Shown: in pieces, positions 1 through 8,249 of the stretch
Layout: each line of letters begins with the position of its first letter
How positions within the stretch are numbered: the stretch's first letter is position 1
Source of the DNA: Caballeronia concitans
GTDB taxonomy: Bacteria; Pseudomonadota; Gammaproteobacteria; Burkholderiales; Burkholderiaceae
Assembly: GCF_001544615.1 (NCBI RefSeq)
Contig: NZ_FCNV02000003.1
Coordinates: 434,001 to 498,000 of the forward strand
Reading direction: 5' to 3'
DNA: 64,000 bases
Made by a program: the position numbers and the translations under genes
The notes under the pieces: generated by a model
The model's input: the letters and a program-made list of their open reading frames with translations, nothing else
Told to the model about the DNA's origin: nothing
Database searches by the model: none

Positions 1-522
1 GGCGCGAACGGCGGCGTCGGCAGTTTCGCTGTCGCGATTCTCGCAAAGCGCGGGTATCGCGTGGTGGCATCCACCGGACGGCCGGAGGAAGCCGCGCGGC
101 TGCGCGAGTTGGGGGCTGCGGAAGTGATCGATCGGGCGGCGCTGTCCGCGCCCGGGAAGCCGTTGCAAAAGGAACGGTTTGCTGCGGCTGTCGACTGTGT
201 CGGAAGTCATACGCTCGCCAACGTCTGCGCAAGTCTGCGATACGGCGGCGCCGTGGCCGCTTGTGGACTCGCACAGGGGATGGATCTGCCGGCTACCGTC
301 GCACCTTTTATTCTTCGCGGGGTCGCGTTGCTTGGGGTCGATAGCGTTTATGTGCCGCGTGCGCGACGCGTTGCTGCTTGGGCTTCCATCGCCGAGGATG
401 TGTCTGTCGATACTATCGAAAGCGTTGCTTCTGTCGTTTCGCTTTCAGACGCGGTCGAAGCTGCTGCTGCGTTGCTTCGTGGGGAAGTCGCCGGGCGGGT
501 CATCGTCGATGTCAATCGCTGA
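1..522 (+). CDS. acuI: AcuI/YhdH-family NADPH-dependent acrylyl-CoA reductase-like quinone oxidoreductase, C-terminal part
   Basis: The gene runs in from the left edge, so the first half is missing; the reading frame is open from base 1 and ends with TGA at 520-522. The first visible residues, GANGGVGSFA, are the glycine-rich dinucleotide-binding turn of the medium-chain dehydrogenase fold, which lies near residue 150 in full-length members of about 330 aa. About 173 residues remain, with the family-typical stretches CVGSHTLANVC and YGGAVAACGLAQG, followed by a C-terminal segment ending RVIVDVNR. Members of this zinc-independent family reduce acryloyl-CoA or quinone-like enones with NADPH in the cytosol. 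The family call is good; the exact substrate is inferred from the closest remembered relatives. A dispersed repeat with a strong hairpin follows the stop. Confidence 0.85.
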   Translation, partial: GANGGVGSFAVAILAKRGYRVVASTGRPEEAARLRELGAAEVIDRAALSAPGKPLQKERFAAAVDCVGSHTLANVCASLRYGGAVAACGLAQGMDLPATVAPFILRGVALLGVDSVYVPRARRVAAWASIAEDVSVDTIESVASVVSLSDAVEAAAALLRGEVAGRVIVDVNR

Positions 523-568
523 ACCGTTCGTGCTTTTCTTTTCGTGTCGGTCTATTAGCTCGCCCCTC

Positions 569-750
569 CCCGGGGCGGGGGTCACTTTCTTTGCTGCTGC
601 AAAGAAAGTAACCAAAGAAAGCAGCTTTTTCGCCCGCTGTTTTTTTACGTTGCACTCCGTAGAACCACGTTGGCACTCAGCTTGACACAACCCTGAATCA
701 CCTTCCGCGCCCACTGAGCGCCACGTCCTCCGAGCCCCTCGGCTCGTTAA
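569..750. repeat. Bipartite intergenic repeat, copy A
   Basis: This is one of two copies in the window; the other is near 54473-54667, in the same orientation. Block 1 (578-630) is identical over about 53 nt to 54484-54536 and contains a perfect 10-bp stem with a 4-nt loop (585-594 pairs with 599-608), preceded by a GC-only run. A 40-nt spacer that is not conserved follows. Block 2 (671-750) matches 54586-54666 with three changes in the first 59 nt and ends in a hairpin (731-736 with 741-746, loop 737-740). It lies between a stop codon and the convergent chemoreceptor gene, so it can act as a transcription terminator. Open frames across it are low-complexity and I treat them as non-coding. 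Confidence 0.85.
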
Positions 751-798
751 CACCCTTGGGTTGCCCACCCACTCAACGCTTCAACTCTCATCGCGAAT

Positions 799-2367
799 TC
801 ACTGCCGATCTTCCACCGCGAAGACCGCCACCGCATCATTCAGTCTGCGCCCCTGTTCCTCCAGCGCCTGCGATGCCGCCGCCGCCTCCTCCACCAACGC
901 CGCGTTCTGCTGCGTCACCTCGTCCATCTGCGTGATCGCCTGGTTGATCTGCTCGATGCCGCGTCCCTGCTCCTCCGACGCCGCCGCAATCTCCTCCATG
1001 ATGTCCGTCACGCGCGCAATCGCCCGCGTCACCTCGACCATCGTCGTGCCCGCCTCGCCAGCCAGCGCCGATCCGCCTCGCACCTTGTCCACCGACTCCG
1101 CAATCAGCTCGCGTATCTCCTTCGCCGCCGTCGATGAACGCTGCGCCAAGCCGCGCACCTCACTCGCCACCACCGCAAAGCCACGTCCATGTTCGCCCGC
1201 GCGCGCTGCCTCCACCGCCGCGTTCAGCGCAAGAATGTTCGTCTGGAACGCAATGCCCTCGATCATCCCCGTGATCTCGGCAATCTTCGTCGAACTGTCA
1301 CTGATGCCCTGCATCGTCGATACCACCCGCTCCACCACATCGCTGCCCTTTCTCGCCACATCCGACGCATTCGACGCCAGCGCACTCGCCTGCTGCGCAT
1401 TATCGGCATTCTGGCGCACCGTCGATGTCAGCTGCTCCATGCTCGCCGCCGTCTCTTCCAGCGACGCCGCCTGCTCCTCCGTGCGCTGGCTCAGGTTCGT
1501 GTTGCCGCTCGCCAGTTCCTTTGCCGCGCCGCCCACCGCGCCGCTGCTCTCGCGCACACGGCCAACGGTCTCGGTCAGGCGCGCATTCATCTGCGCAAGC
1601 GCACGCAACAGGTCACCGGTCTCGTCCTTTCTCTCCGCGACGATGCGGCTGCGCAAGTCGCCCCGCGCCACCGTCTGCGCGATGCCCACCGCCACGCCGA
1701 TCGGCGCGGTGATCGAACGCGTGATCGCGATGCCCGCGAACACCGCGAAGAGCGCGCCGATCGTGCATAGCGCGATCAGCAGGTTGCGCTGCTGCACGTA
1801 GCTCGCCTCGTACTCGCGCACGATCTCATCGCGGCGGGCGTTGGTGTAGGCCGCATAATCAACCGTCGCCTTCACCAGTTGCGCGAGCAGCGGCCGGCAA
1901 TCTTCGTCCAGCTTCACGACCGCCTCGTCGTGACGGCCCGCGAGCGTTAGATTCAGGATGTTCGTCGCCACCGGCCCATATAGCGCCTCGACGCGCATCA
2001 TGTCGGCCACGAGGCCGCGCGCCTTCTCGCTCGTGTCGGTCGCGGCGGCGATCATGTCGTTCAACTGCTTCAGACGCGCCGATACATCGGCGTGCGCACG
2101 CAAGGCTTCGTTCTTCTCCAGTTCGATGTCGGCGGGTTTCGTGACCAGCACGAGATTGCGCGCGGCAATCGCACGCCGGTCGACGGCGGCGCGAATCTCG
2201 GCGGCCACGTCGGCGCGCGCGTTGATGCCGTGGACATAATGCGCGAAGCCATCGGTGGCGGCGGACAGCGCGCGCAGCGACATACCCGCGACCAGCACCA
2301 CCAGCACGGCGAGCACGCCGAAGCCGGCAATCAGCTTGTTCTTGATTGTGACGTTTTGCAGATTCAC
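799..2367 (-). CDS. Methyl-accepting chemotaxis protein
   Basis: A 522-aa membrane chemoreceptor. It has an N-terminal transmembrane segment at about residues 10-30, a periplasmic helical region at about 31-190 of the four-helix-bundle type, a second transmembrane segment at about 195-215, a HAMP linker, and a long cytoplasmic signalling domain. The hairpin tip that contacts CheA/CheW is clear ([19 protein letters not shown]), and glutamine/glutamate-rich methylation regions flank it. The start codon is GTG, preceded by a purine-rich GAGAGG. A sequence resembling a FliA (sigma-28) promoter lies about 110 bp upstream, consistent with a flagellar-regulon chemoreceptor. No other che or fla genes are present, so it is a stand-alone receptor gene. 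The ligand cannot be predicted. Confidence 0.95.
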   Translation of the reverse strand: MNLQNVTIKNKLIAGFGVLAVLVVLVAGMSLRALSAATDGFAHYVHGINARADVAAEIRAAVDRRAIAARNLVLVTKPADIELEKNEALRAHADVSARLKQLNDMIAAATDTSEKARGLVADMMRVEALYGPVATNILNLTLAGRHDEAVVKLDEDCRPLLAQLVKATVDYAAYTNARRDEIVREYEASYVQQRNLLIALCTIGALFAVFAGIAITRSITAPIGVAVGIAQTVARGDLRSRIVAERKDETGDLLRALAQMNARLTETVGRVRESSGAVGGAAKELASGNTNLSQRTEEQAASLEETAASMEQLTSTVRQNADNAQQASALASNASDVARKGSDVVERVVSTMQGISDSSTKIAEITGMIEGIAFQTNILALNAAVEAARAGEHGRGFAVVASEVRGLAQRSSTAAKEIRELIAESVDKVRGGSALAGEAGTTMVEVTRAIARVTDIMEEIAAASEEQGRGIEQINQAITQMDEVTQQNAALVEEAAAASQALEEQGRRLNDAVAVFAVEDRQ

Positions 2368-2485
2368 TTAGGGCCCTCTCTCGGATACGGTCGAACAGTC
2401 GGCGCCGTCATCCCTCCCGCAAGTCACGCATAAGCTGCACGCGCGAACGTTTGGCTGCGCGGGAACGCGGCACTCTTGCTGTTTT

Positions 2486-2512
2486 ATTACGGCGCGCTTT
2501 TGCGACTCTTAA
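2486..2512 (-). promoter_or_regulatory. Possible FliA (sigma-28) promoter of the chemoreceptor gene
   Basis: Read on the minus strand, TTAAGAGT is followed by exactly 11 nt and then GCCGTAAT. The usual FliA consensus is TAAAGTTT, 11 nt, GCCGATAA. Five of eight positions match in each half, the spacing is exact and GCCG is intact. The site lies about 110 bp upstream of the chemoreceptor start, where a class-3 flagellar promoter would be expected. This is a match by eye and not a scored hit. Confidence 0.4.
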
Positions 2513-2606
2513 GGTCTGGTTCGCGTATGTCCGACATTCGTCCAATAGAGTCCGGCCCGATGATCGGCGATACTGAGCAGCTTCCGCTCACCATCGACGT
2601 TCGCCC

Positions 2607-3872
2607 ATGACCGATCTGCTCGACATCCGCACGCCCGAATTCGAAACCGCGCTCGCCGCGCTTCCGCCGACGCCCGAATCGGCGCCGGCCATCGCCACGG
2701 ACGAACCTTACTGGGACGCCGTGCGCGGGCTGTATCGGCAGTCGGATGCGCTGATCAATCTCGAAAACGGCTTCTGGGGCGCGATGGCCGAGCCGGTCAA
2801 GGCCATGTTCCACTACTGGACCGACCGCGTGAACTTCGAGACGACGACGCTCGTGCGCCCGCACTGGTCCGCGCTTCACGATGGCCTGCGCGAACGCGCC
2901 GCCGCCGCGATGGGCTGCGCCGTCGAGGAAATCGAGTTCACGCGCAACGCCACGGAAGCGCTGCTCGCGCTGATCAGCGGCTACAACCGCCTCTCGCCCG
3001 GCGATACGGTGCTCTACAGCGATCTCGATTACCCGTGCTGCAAGGACGCGATGGAATGGCTGCGCGAGCGGCGCGGCGTGACGCCCGTTCGCATCACGAT
3101 GCCCGAGCCGGGCGCGTCGCAGGACGAGTTTCATCGCACCGTGCTCGAGACCTACGCGGCCGCATTGAGCGCGCATCCGCGCACGCGCCTCGTGCTGCTG
3201 TCGCACGTGTGCTTCGCGACCGGACTCGTGATGCCCGTCGCCGAGCTTTCCGCGATGGCCGAGGATGCAGGCGCGGACGTCATCGTCGATGCCGCGCATT
3301 CCTGGGGCATGCTGGAGTTCGACGTGCCGGCGCTGAACGCGCCGTTCGCCGCGCTCAATCTGCACAAGTGGATCGGCGCGCCGCTCGGCTGCGGGGCGAT
3401 CTACATTCGCAAGGGACACCTTGGCAAGATCGATCCGTATCTCGGCGATCGCACCTGGCCCGCCGACGACATCCGCGCGCGCGTGCACACCGGATCGCCG
3501 AGTTTCGCGGCGTGGCTGACGCTGCCGGCCGCGCTGGAACTGCATCGGCGGATCGGCGCGCATGCGAAGGAAGCGCGTCTGCGCGCGCTGCGCGATGCCT
3601 GGGTGACGCCCGCGCGTGCGTTGCCCGGCGTGCGGATCATGACGCCCGACGGTCCGTCGATGACGGCGGGCATCACCGCGTTCCGGCTGAAAGGCCGATC
3701 GTCGAAAGCCACGTGCGATGCGCTGCGCGAGCGCTTCGGCGTGTTCACGGTGACGCGGCCCGGCCCCGATGCGGGCGATGTCGTGCGCGTGACGCCCGCG
3801 CTGTTCTCGCGCATCTCGGACGCGCAACGGCTCGTCGAGGCGCTTACGGTGCTGGCGCGGGAAGCGGGCTAG
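2607..3872 (+). CDS. Class V aminotransferase (isopenicillin N epimerase / cysteine desulfurase-like), PLP enzyme
   Basis: A 421-aa cytosolic protein of the class V (fold type I) pyridoxal-phosphate family. The probable PLP lysine is in NLHKWIGAPLG, with the preceding IVDAAHSWG supplying the aspartate and histidine that contact the cofactor. The N-terminal ENGFWGAM resembles CefD-like epimerases and selenocysteine-lyase-like proteins. The start is ATG at 2607; no strong ribosome binding site is seen. The last 29 bp overlap the 3' end of the convergent sirtuin gene. The true substrate (an amino acid racemised, desulfurated or transaminated) cannot be decided from sequence. It is separated from the divergent chemoreceptor gene by a 239-bp region holding promoters for both. 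Confidence 0.88.
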   Translation: MTDLLDIRTPEFETALAALPPTPESAPAIATDEPYWDAVRGLYRQSDALINLENGFWGAMAEPVKAMFHYWTDRVNFETTTLVRPHWSALHDGLRERAAAAMGCAVEEIEFTRNATEALLALISGYNRLSPGDTVLYSDLDYPCCKDAMEWLRERRGVTPVRITMPEPGASQDEFHRTVLETYAAALSAHPRTRLVLLSHVCFATGLVMPVAELSAMAEDAGADVIVDAAHSWGMLEFDVPALNAPFAALNLHKWIGAPLGCGAIYIRKGHLGKIDPYLGDRTWPADDIRARVHTGSPSFAAWLTLPAALELHRRIGAHAKEARLRALRDAWVTPARALPGVRIMTPDGPSMTAGITAFRLKGRSSKATCDALRERFGVFTVTRPGPDAGDVVRVTPALFSRISDAQRLVEALTVLAREAG

Positions 3873-4701
3873 CAGCGGTGCGCTGAGCGGCGTCGAGCCG
3901 GTCGATCAGCGCGTTGAGCGCTTCCGAGCACGGCGCTTCGACTTTCAGCGCGAGCAGCGAATCGGCGCGCGTCTTGCCGATGTTGATCGCCGCGATCGGC
4001 TTGCCGCTCTTCGCCGCCCACTCGCAGAAGCGAAAGCCCGAATACACCATCAACGACGAACCGACCACGAGCATCGCGTCCGCGCCTTCCAGCGCGCTCG
4101 CGGCGTCGTGCACGAGTTCGCGCGGCACGCTCTCGCCGAAGAACACCACGTCCGGTTTCAGCATGCCGCCGCAATGCGCGCAGCCGGGAACATCGAAGGC
4201 GGCGAAATCGAGGTGCTCGATCAGCGCGTCGCCGTCCGGAACCGCGGGCGCGGTGTGGCCCACGAAATCAGGATTCGCCGCTTCGAGCAGCCGCTGCACA
4301 TCCGCACGATGATGCCGCGCGCCGCACGACATGCACCGCACCCGGCCGATGTTCCCGTGCAACTCGATCACGTCGGGGTTGCCGGCGCGCGTATGCAGGC
4401 CATCCACGTTCTGCGTCACCAGCCGATGCACCCGCGAACGCGCCGCGAGCGCCCGCACCGCGTGATGCGCGGCGTTCGGCACGGCATGCGCGACCACCGG
4501 CCAGCCGATCATGCTGCGCGCCCAGTAACGCCGGCGCGCATAGTCGGATTCGAGAAAGTCCTTGAGCAGAATCGGCGCGCGGCCGGTGCGCTGGCCTTCC
4601 CGGTCGCGATAACACGGAATGCCGGACTCGGTGCTGATGCCCGCGCCCGACAGCACGAAGAGCCGTGGATGCCGCTCGACGAATTCATGAAGTGAAAGCA
4701 C
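3844..4701 (-). CDS. NAD-dependent protein deacylase, Sir2 family
   Basis: A 285-aa sirtuin. The NAD-binding signature GAGISTESGIPCYRD sits at about residues 19-33, the TQNVDGLH motif near residue 96, and the catalytic histidine in ELHGN. A four-cysteine zinc site is formed by CMSC and CAHC. The GSSLMVYSG and INIGKT stretches complete the Rossmann fold. The enzyme removes acyl groups from lysine using NAD in the cytosol. The N-terminus starts directly at the fold, so there is no extension. The gene is convergent with the aminotransferase gene, with which it shares 29 bp at the 3' ends, and no terminator separates them. The class looks like the bacterial/mitochondrial SIRT4-like group, but subclass is a judgement by eye. 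Confidence 0.93.
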   Translation of the reverse strand: MLSLHEFVERHPRLFVLSGAGISTESGIPCYRDREGQRTGRAPILLKDFLESDYARRRYWARSMIGWPVVAHAVPNAAHHAVRALAARSRVHRLVTQNVDGLHTRAGNPDVIELHGNIGRVRCMSCGARHHRADVQRLLEAANPDFVGHTAPAVPDGDALIEHLDFAAFDVPGCAHCGGMLKPDVVFFGESVPRELVHDAASALEGADAMLVVGSSLMVYSGFRFCEWAAKSGKPIAAINIGKTRADSLLALKVEAPCSEALNALIDRLDAAQRTAASPLPAPAP

Positions 4702-4883
4702 TTACCGTCCTTGGGGCAGAAGTATCGTGAAAATATACGGGTAAACCGGCGGGCGCGCTCGGCGGCCATCTGCGCCGGAATGTGGCCTTACCAGTTTCCG
4801 TAGGTGTATAACTGGCTTGACCAAACCGCGCGGCGCCGATAGATTGATACGCTTCCCCGCCCTCAATCAGAACGAGACTCACG

Positions 4884-5894
4884 ATGCTGACCGTCATCTG
4901 CGAAACCCCCGGAACCCTGAAGGCCGAACAGCGCGAAAAACCGCAGCGCGGCGCCGATGAAGTGCTGCTGCGCGTGAAGCGCGTCGGCGTGTGCGGCACC
5001 GATCTGCACATTTTCACGGGCAATCAGCCGTATCTGTCGTATCCGCGCGTGATGGGCCACGAGTTGTCGGGCGTGATCGAGGAAGCGGACGAATCGAGCG
5101 GTCTCAAGGCGGGCGACACCGTCTACGTGATGCCGTATCTGTCGTGCGGGAAGTGCATCGCGTGCCGTCAGGGCAAGACCAACTGCTGCGTGAATATCCA
5201 GGTGCTCGGCGTGCATCGCGACGGCGCGTTCACCGAGTATCTGAACCTCCCCGCGCAGTTCGTGCACAAGGCGGAAGGCGTCACGCTCGACCAGGCCGCG
5301 ATGATCGAATTCCTCGCGATCGGCGCGCACGCCGTGCGCCGCGCGGACGTGCAGCCGGGCCAGCGCGTGCTGGTGGTCGGCACGGGACCGATCGGCATGG
5401 CGGCGATCACGTTCTCGCGGCTGCGCGGCGCGAACGTCACGGCGCTCGATACGCGTGAAGACCGTCTGGCGTTTTGCCGTCGCGAATTGAGCGTGGATGC
5501 GACCGTGCAGATCGGCGAGCGCGACAAGGAAGAGCTGTCGCAGCTCACGAACGGCGAATTCTTCGATGTCGTCTTCGATGCGACCGGCAACCCGCGCGCG
5601 ATGGAACGCGGCTTCGAATTCATCGCGCATGGCGGGAAGTACGTGCTGGTGTCGATCGTGCCGGATCGCCTGTCGTTCGCCGATCCCGAGTTCCACAAGC
5701 GCGAAGCGACGCTGCTCGCGAGCCGCAACGCCACGCCCGAGGACTTCGAAACCGTGCTCGCCGCGATGCGCGCGGGCAAGGTGCCGACCGATGCGCTCAA
5801 CACGCACCGCCTCGCACTCAACGACGTGCCGCAGCAGTTTTCCACGCTGCTCGACCCGAAGGCCGGCGTCGTGAAGGCGATCGTCGAATGCTGA
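4884..5894 (+). CDS. Zinc-dependent medium-chain alcohol/polyol dehydrogenase
   Basis: A 336-aa member of the GroES-like zinc dehydrogenase family. Catalytic zinc ligands are Cys37 (GVCGTD) and His59-Glu60 (GHE). Structural zinc cysteines are 88, 91, 94 and 102 (SCGKC, ACRQG, NCC). The Rossmann motif VVGTGPIGMAA lies near residue 167. It resembles the sugar-acid/polyol dehydrogenases such as E. coli YjjN/RspB and oxidises a secondary alcohol with NAD(P). The ATG is preceded by GAGA at a suitable distance. The gene stands alone between the sirtuin (divergent) and the GFA protein (convergent), so context does not narrow the substrate. Confidence 0.9.
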   Translation: MLTVICETPGTLKAEQREKPQRGADEVLLRVKRVGVCGTDLHIFTGNQPYLSYPRVMGHELSGVIEEADESSGLKAGDTVYVMPYLSCGKCIACRQGKTNCCVNIQVLGVHRDGAFTEYLNLPAQFVHKAEGVTLDQAAMIEFLAIGAHAVRRADVQPGQRVLVVGTGPIGMAAITFSRLRGANVTALDTREDRLAFCRRELSVDATVQIGERDKEELSQLTNGEFFDVVFDATGNPRAMERGFEFIAHGGKYVLVSIVPDRLSFADPEFHKREATLLASRNATPEDFETVLAAMRAGKVPTDALNTHRLALNDVPQQFSTLLDPKAGVVKAIVEC

Positions 5895-5915
5895 GGATGG
5901 CCGCCTGACGCGGCG

Positions 5916-6317
5916 TCAGTCAGGGCGGCTACGCGGATAGCGCGGCCGGCCCTGCGCGTCGTGCCACGGCTCGGCGGTGCCGCACCAGATTTCGTAGGCG
6001 GGCGGATAGAGGCCGGTTTCATCGAAGATGCCGGTCGGCACTTCGATTTCCGGCACGTCGTCGAAGGCCAGATAGACCGGCGATCCGCATGTCGGACAAT
6101 GATGGCGGCGGCCCGTCGCGGAGCTTGCCCACGCGATGGTGTCGCCGGAAACCTCGACGGCATCGCGCTCGAAGATCGCATAGACGCCGAACGGCGCACC
6201 GTGAATGCGCCGGCACGTCATGCAGTGACACAGGTTGACGTCCTTCGGCTCGGCGAACACGCTCACGCAAACCGCGCCGCATGCGCAATGTCCCTGGTGG
6301 ACGGGAATCCGGTTCAT
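5916..6317 (-). CDS. GFA (glutathione-dependent formaldehyde-activating) family zinc protein
   Basis: A small zinc-binding protein of about 133 aa. Zinc ligands typical of the family are visible in GHCACGAV near the N-terminus, CHCMTCRR in the middle and HHCPTCGS further on. The frame is open for 16 more codons upstream, but the ATG at 6317 is preferred because GGAG precedes it at good spacing and the protein then begins like other family members. Proteins of this fold bind glutathione adducts or zinc; most have no proven enzymatic role. Convergent with the alcohol dehydrogenase gene, with a 21-bp gap. An association with aldehyde detoxification is only a guess. Confidence 0.88.
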   Translation of the reverse strand: MNRIPVHQGHCACGAVCVSVFAEPKDVNLCHCMTCRRIHGAPFGVYAIFERDAVEVSGDTIAWASSATGRRHHCPTCGSPVYLAFDDVPEIEVPTGIFDETGLYPPAYEIWCGTAEPWHDAQGRPRYPRSRPD

Positions 6318-6383
6318 GCGACGCTCCGAAGTTGCCTTCCGCGCAGCATAACCCGGCTCGTCCACCTGTCAGGCGATGCGCGC

Positions 6384-6896
6384 TCAGCGCACGAAATACC
6401 CCTTGTTCTGCATGCACTCGCTGTAGGCGCGCCAGTAGCGGGCCATCGGCGGTTCGGGCGGCGGCAGCGGCGGCATTTTCATGTCGCCGCCGAGAATGGC
6501 ATCCGATGCACCCGACGCCGGCATTGCCGCCAGGTCCGATGCCGGCATCGCCGCTGACGCGCCACGCGGCGCCGATGCACCCGCGGCCACCGTCGCCGAT
6601 GCGCCGGACGCCGCCACCGCAGCCGATGCGCCCTGTGCGCCCGGCGGCAGCGGCGGCTCGACCGGACGCGGCGAAATCAGCGTGCGCGTCTCGCCCGCGC
6701 CTTGCTTCGGCGGCGTCTGCGATTCGCGCGCCATGTTGACCTTCGTCGTCTGATTGGCGTAGCCATAACAGGCGGCGGTATCGATGGCCTGCTGCCCCGT
6801 GCTTTGGCTGCGTCCGGGCAGCGTCATCGGCTGCTGGGCGAGTGCGGCGCAGGATGCCGCGAGCAGCGCGAATCCCGCGTAAGTGGAAGGTTTCAT
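6384..6896 (-). CDS. Exported Ala/Pro/Ser-rich hypothetical protein
   Basis: A 170-aa protein of unknown function. It has a signal peptide (MKPSTYAGFALLAASCAALAQ, cleavage expected after ALA). A short conserved-looking N-terminal part with one cysteine in AACYGYANQTTKV follows. Then comes a low-complexity middle built from repeated GASA units (five occurrences between about residues 88 and 133), proline clusters PPLPP and PPLPPPEPP, and a compact C-terminus YWRAYSECMQNKGYFVR. The two end segments, each with a cysteine, look like the functional core, and the repeated middle looks like an expandable linker. The repeat is also visible in the DNA as recurrent GCCGATGC units. Not recognised as a named family. 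Confidence 0.7.
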   Translation of the reverse strand: MKPSTYAGFALLAASCAALAQQPMTLPGRSQSTGQQAIDTAACYGYANQTTKVNMARESQTPPKQGAGETRTLISPRPVEPPLPPGAQGASAAVAASGASATVAAGASAPRGASAAMPASDLAAMPASGASDAILGGDMKMPPLPPPEPPMARYWRAYSECMQNKGYFVR

Positions 6897-7135
6897 TGGC
6901 GAGCGTTTCCCCGATGCGGTGTTTTTAGTCGTTGCAGTCCGCCTGTCAATCGCCGATGGGCGAATGCGCGCGGGCCTGCGCCGGGCCTGCTGTCAAGGAT
7001 ACCGCGCTGTCCGATCGTGCCACGCCAGAAGCACCGGCTTCTTCCGCCAAATTCGGCTGATCGGAGATAACGCAACGCGCGTCAGGACCGGTGTTTGCTG
7101 CGAATCCAATAAACGCAGAACATTGGGAGGACGAG

Positions 7136-7480
7136 ATGAGACCCGCTACAGGAACGCTTGGCCGCCTCGCGGCGATGCTGGTCGGCGCGACGATCGCGGT
7201 GGCCGTGAGCGCGCAGCAGCCGACGGCCACGCCGAACAAGAAGCCGTCCGGGCAAACGGAAGTGCAGCCGAATTCACCGAAGCCGAGCCGGCTCGATAAC
7301 GACAGCACGCCCGCTTATCAGGAGCGCAACGTCACGCCGCCGGCACAAGCCGCGACCGCCGCGAGCGGCGCGTTGAACAAGGAGCCGGGCAAGACATCGG
7401 CGGGAAAGGCGCCTGCGCCGAAACGACCGAATGGCATCGGCTTCGACAGCGACTCGGGAAGCATGGGAAAGAAGCCTTGA
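7136..7480 (+). CDS. Small exported proline/lysine-rich hypothetical protein
   Basis: A 114-aa protein. The ATG at 7136 is chosen over an earlier in-frame start because GGGAGGA lies just upstream and the protein then opens with a clean signal peptide (hydrophobic LAAMLVGATIAVAVSA, then QQ). The mature part is hydrophilic and apparently disordered, rich in Pro, Lys, Ser and Asn, and ends FDSDSGSMGKKP. No domain is recognised. It is divergent from the neighbouring Ala-rich exported protein. A perfect 10-bp hairpin just after the stop separates it from the next, convergent gene. Confidence 0.6.
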   Translation: MRPATGTLGRLAAMLVGATIAVAVSAQQPTATPNKKPSGQTEVQPNSPKPSRLDNDSTPAYQERNVTPPAQAATAASGALNKEPGKTSAGKAPAPKRPNGIGFDSDSGSMGKKP

Positions 7481-7499
7481 AAGTTCGATGCTTGGGATG

Positions 7500-7524
7500 A
7501 GCAAGCGGCTGACTGCCGCTTGCT
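7500..7524. terminator. Hairpin between convergent genes
   Basis: A perfect 10-bp stem (7500-7509 with 7515-7524) and a 5-nt loop, lying 20 bp after one stop and 19 bp before the other, convergent, stop. There is no long T-run, so terminator function is inferred from the position and symmetry. Confidence 0.55.
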
Positions 7525-7542
7525 TCCCGGCGGCAGATCAGA

Positions 7543-8130
7543 TCAACTCGATTTGTTGGGCCAGGGCCACGTCGCGTATCGCGATGGTTCGCCTTCTAAT
7601 TCCTTACCGGCATCGGCTTCGGCCTTCGCGCTGCCCTTCCCCTTGCGCGCCACGCTTTCGCGCTTCGTTTCCGATGCGGACGCGCGCTCCGACGAGTCCT
7701 TGCCCTCGCCCGCCGCATGCGCCGGCGCCGCGCTCGCGGCGACCTCGGGCACGTCATCGCCGAACCACGACACTTCCGCGCGCCGCTCATCGACATACGC
7801 GCGCCAGCCGGACGCGTTGTCGTCGAAGAGATCGGACTTGACGGTGCTCGCGAGCATCGGACGATTGAGCGTCTCATCGAGCAGCGCCTTCGGCCAGATG
7901 AAGAACGCACCCGATGCGCGCCGGATGAAATCGCGCGGCGTCATCGTCTGATCGACGAAGCCGAGCAGCGTGAAGTTCGCGAGCGCGTCGTTGCCGCGCA
8001 CCGCATCGCCGATGCTCGCGTATTCATCGGCGCATTGACTCAGGCAAAACACCGTCTCCAGCACATCGCCGAGATGCAGCAGCAATGCGCGCCGTTCGTA
8101 TGGGTCTTGCGTGGCGGCCTCTTTCGACAT
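7543..8130 (-). CDS. Hypothetical protein with charged low-complexity C-terminus
   Basis: A 195-aa protein. The start is set at ATG 8130, preceded by GGAAGAG; the frame is open much further upstream, but that part is arginine-rich noise. Residues 1-110 look globular and mainly helical (for example YERRALLLHLGDVLETVFCLSQ and DFIRRASGAFFIWPKALLDE). After residue 125 the chain becomes low-complexity and rich in Ala, Glu, Lys and Ser, ending RYATWPWPNKSS. No transmembrane segment or signal peptide is seen. I do not recognise the family. Confidence 0.6.
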   Translation of the reverse strand: MSKEAATQDPYERRALLLHLGDVLETVFCLSQCADEYASIGDAVRGNDALANFTLLGFVDQTMTPRDFIRRASGAFFIWPKALLDETLNRPMLASTVKSDLFDDNASGWRAYVDERRAEVSWFGDDVPEVAASAAPAHAAGEGKDSSERASASETKRESVARKGKGSAKAEADAGKELEGEPSRYATWPWPNKSS

Positions 8131-8249
8131 TCGCTCTTCCGTTCGGTAAGGGTTGAATAAAGGGCGAGCGCCGGTCTTGCCCCGCGCCGCGTTCATGACG
8201 ATTCTAGCGAACCTGACGCCATGCACCATCCTGCATGCGCGATGACGAA

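Noticed and set aside
445-768. Short protein frames across the intergenic repeat, with peptides like VTFFAAAKKVT
   Set aside because: The same peptide arises from the repeat at both loci; it is a translation of the hairpin and not a gene.
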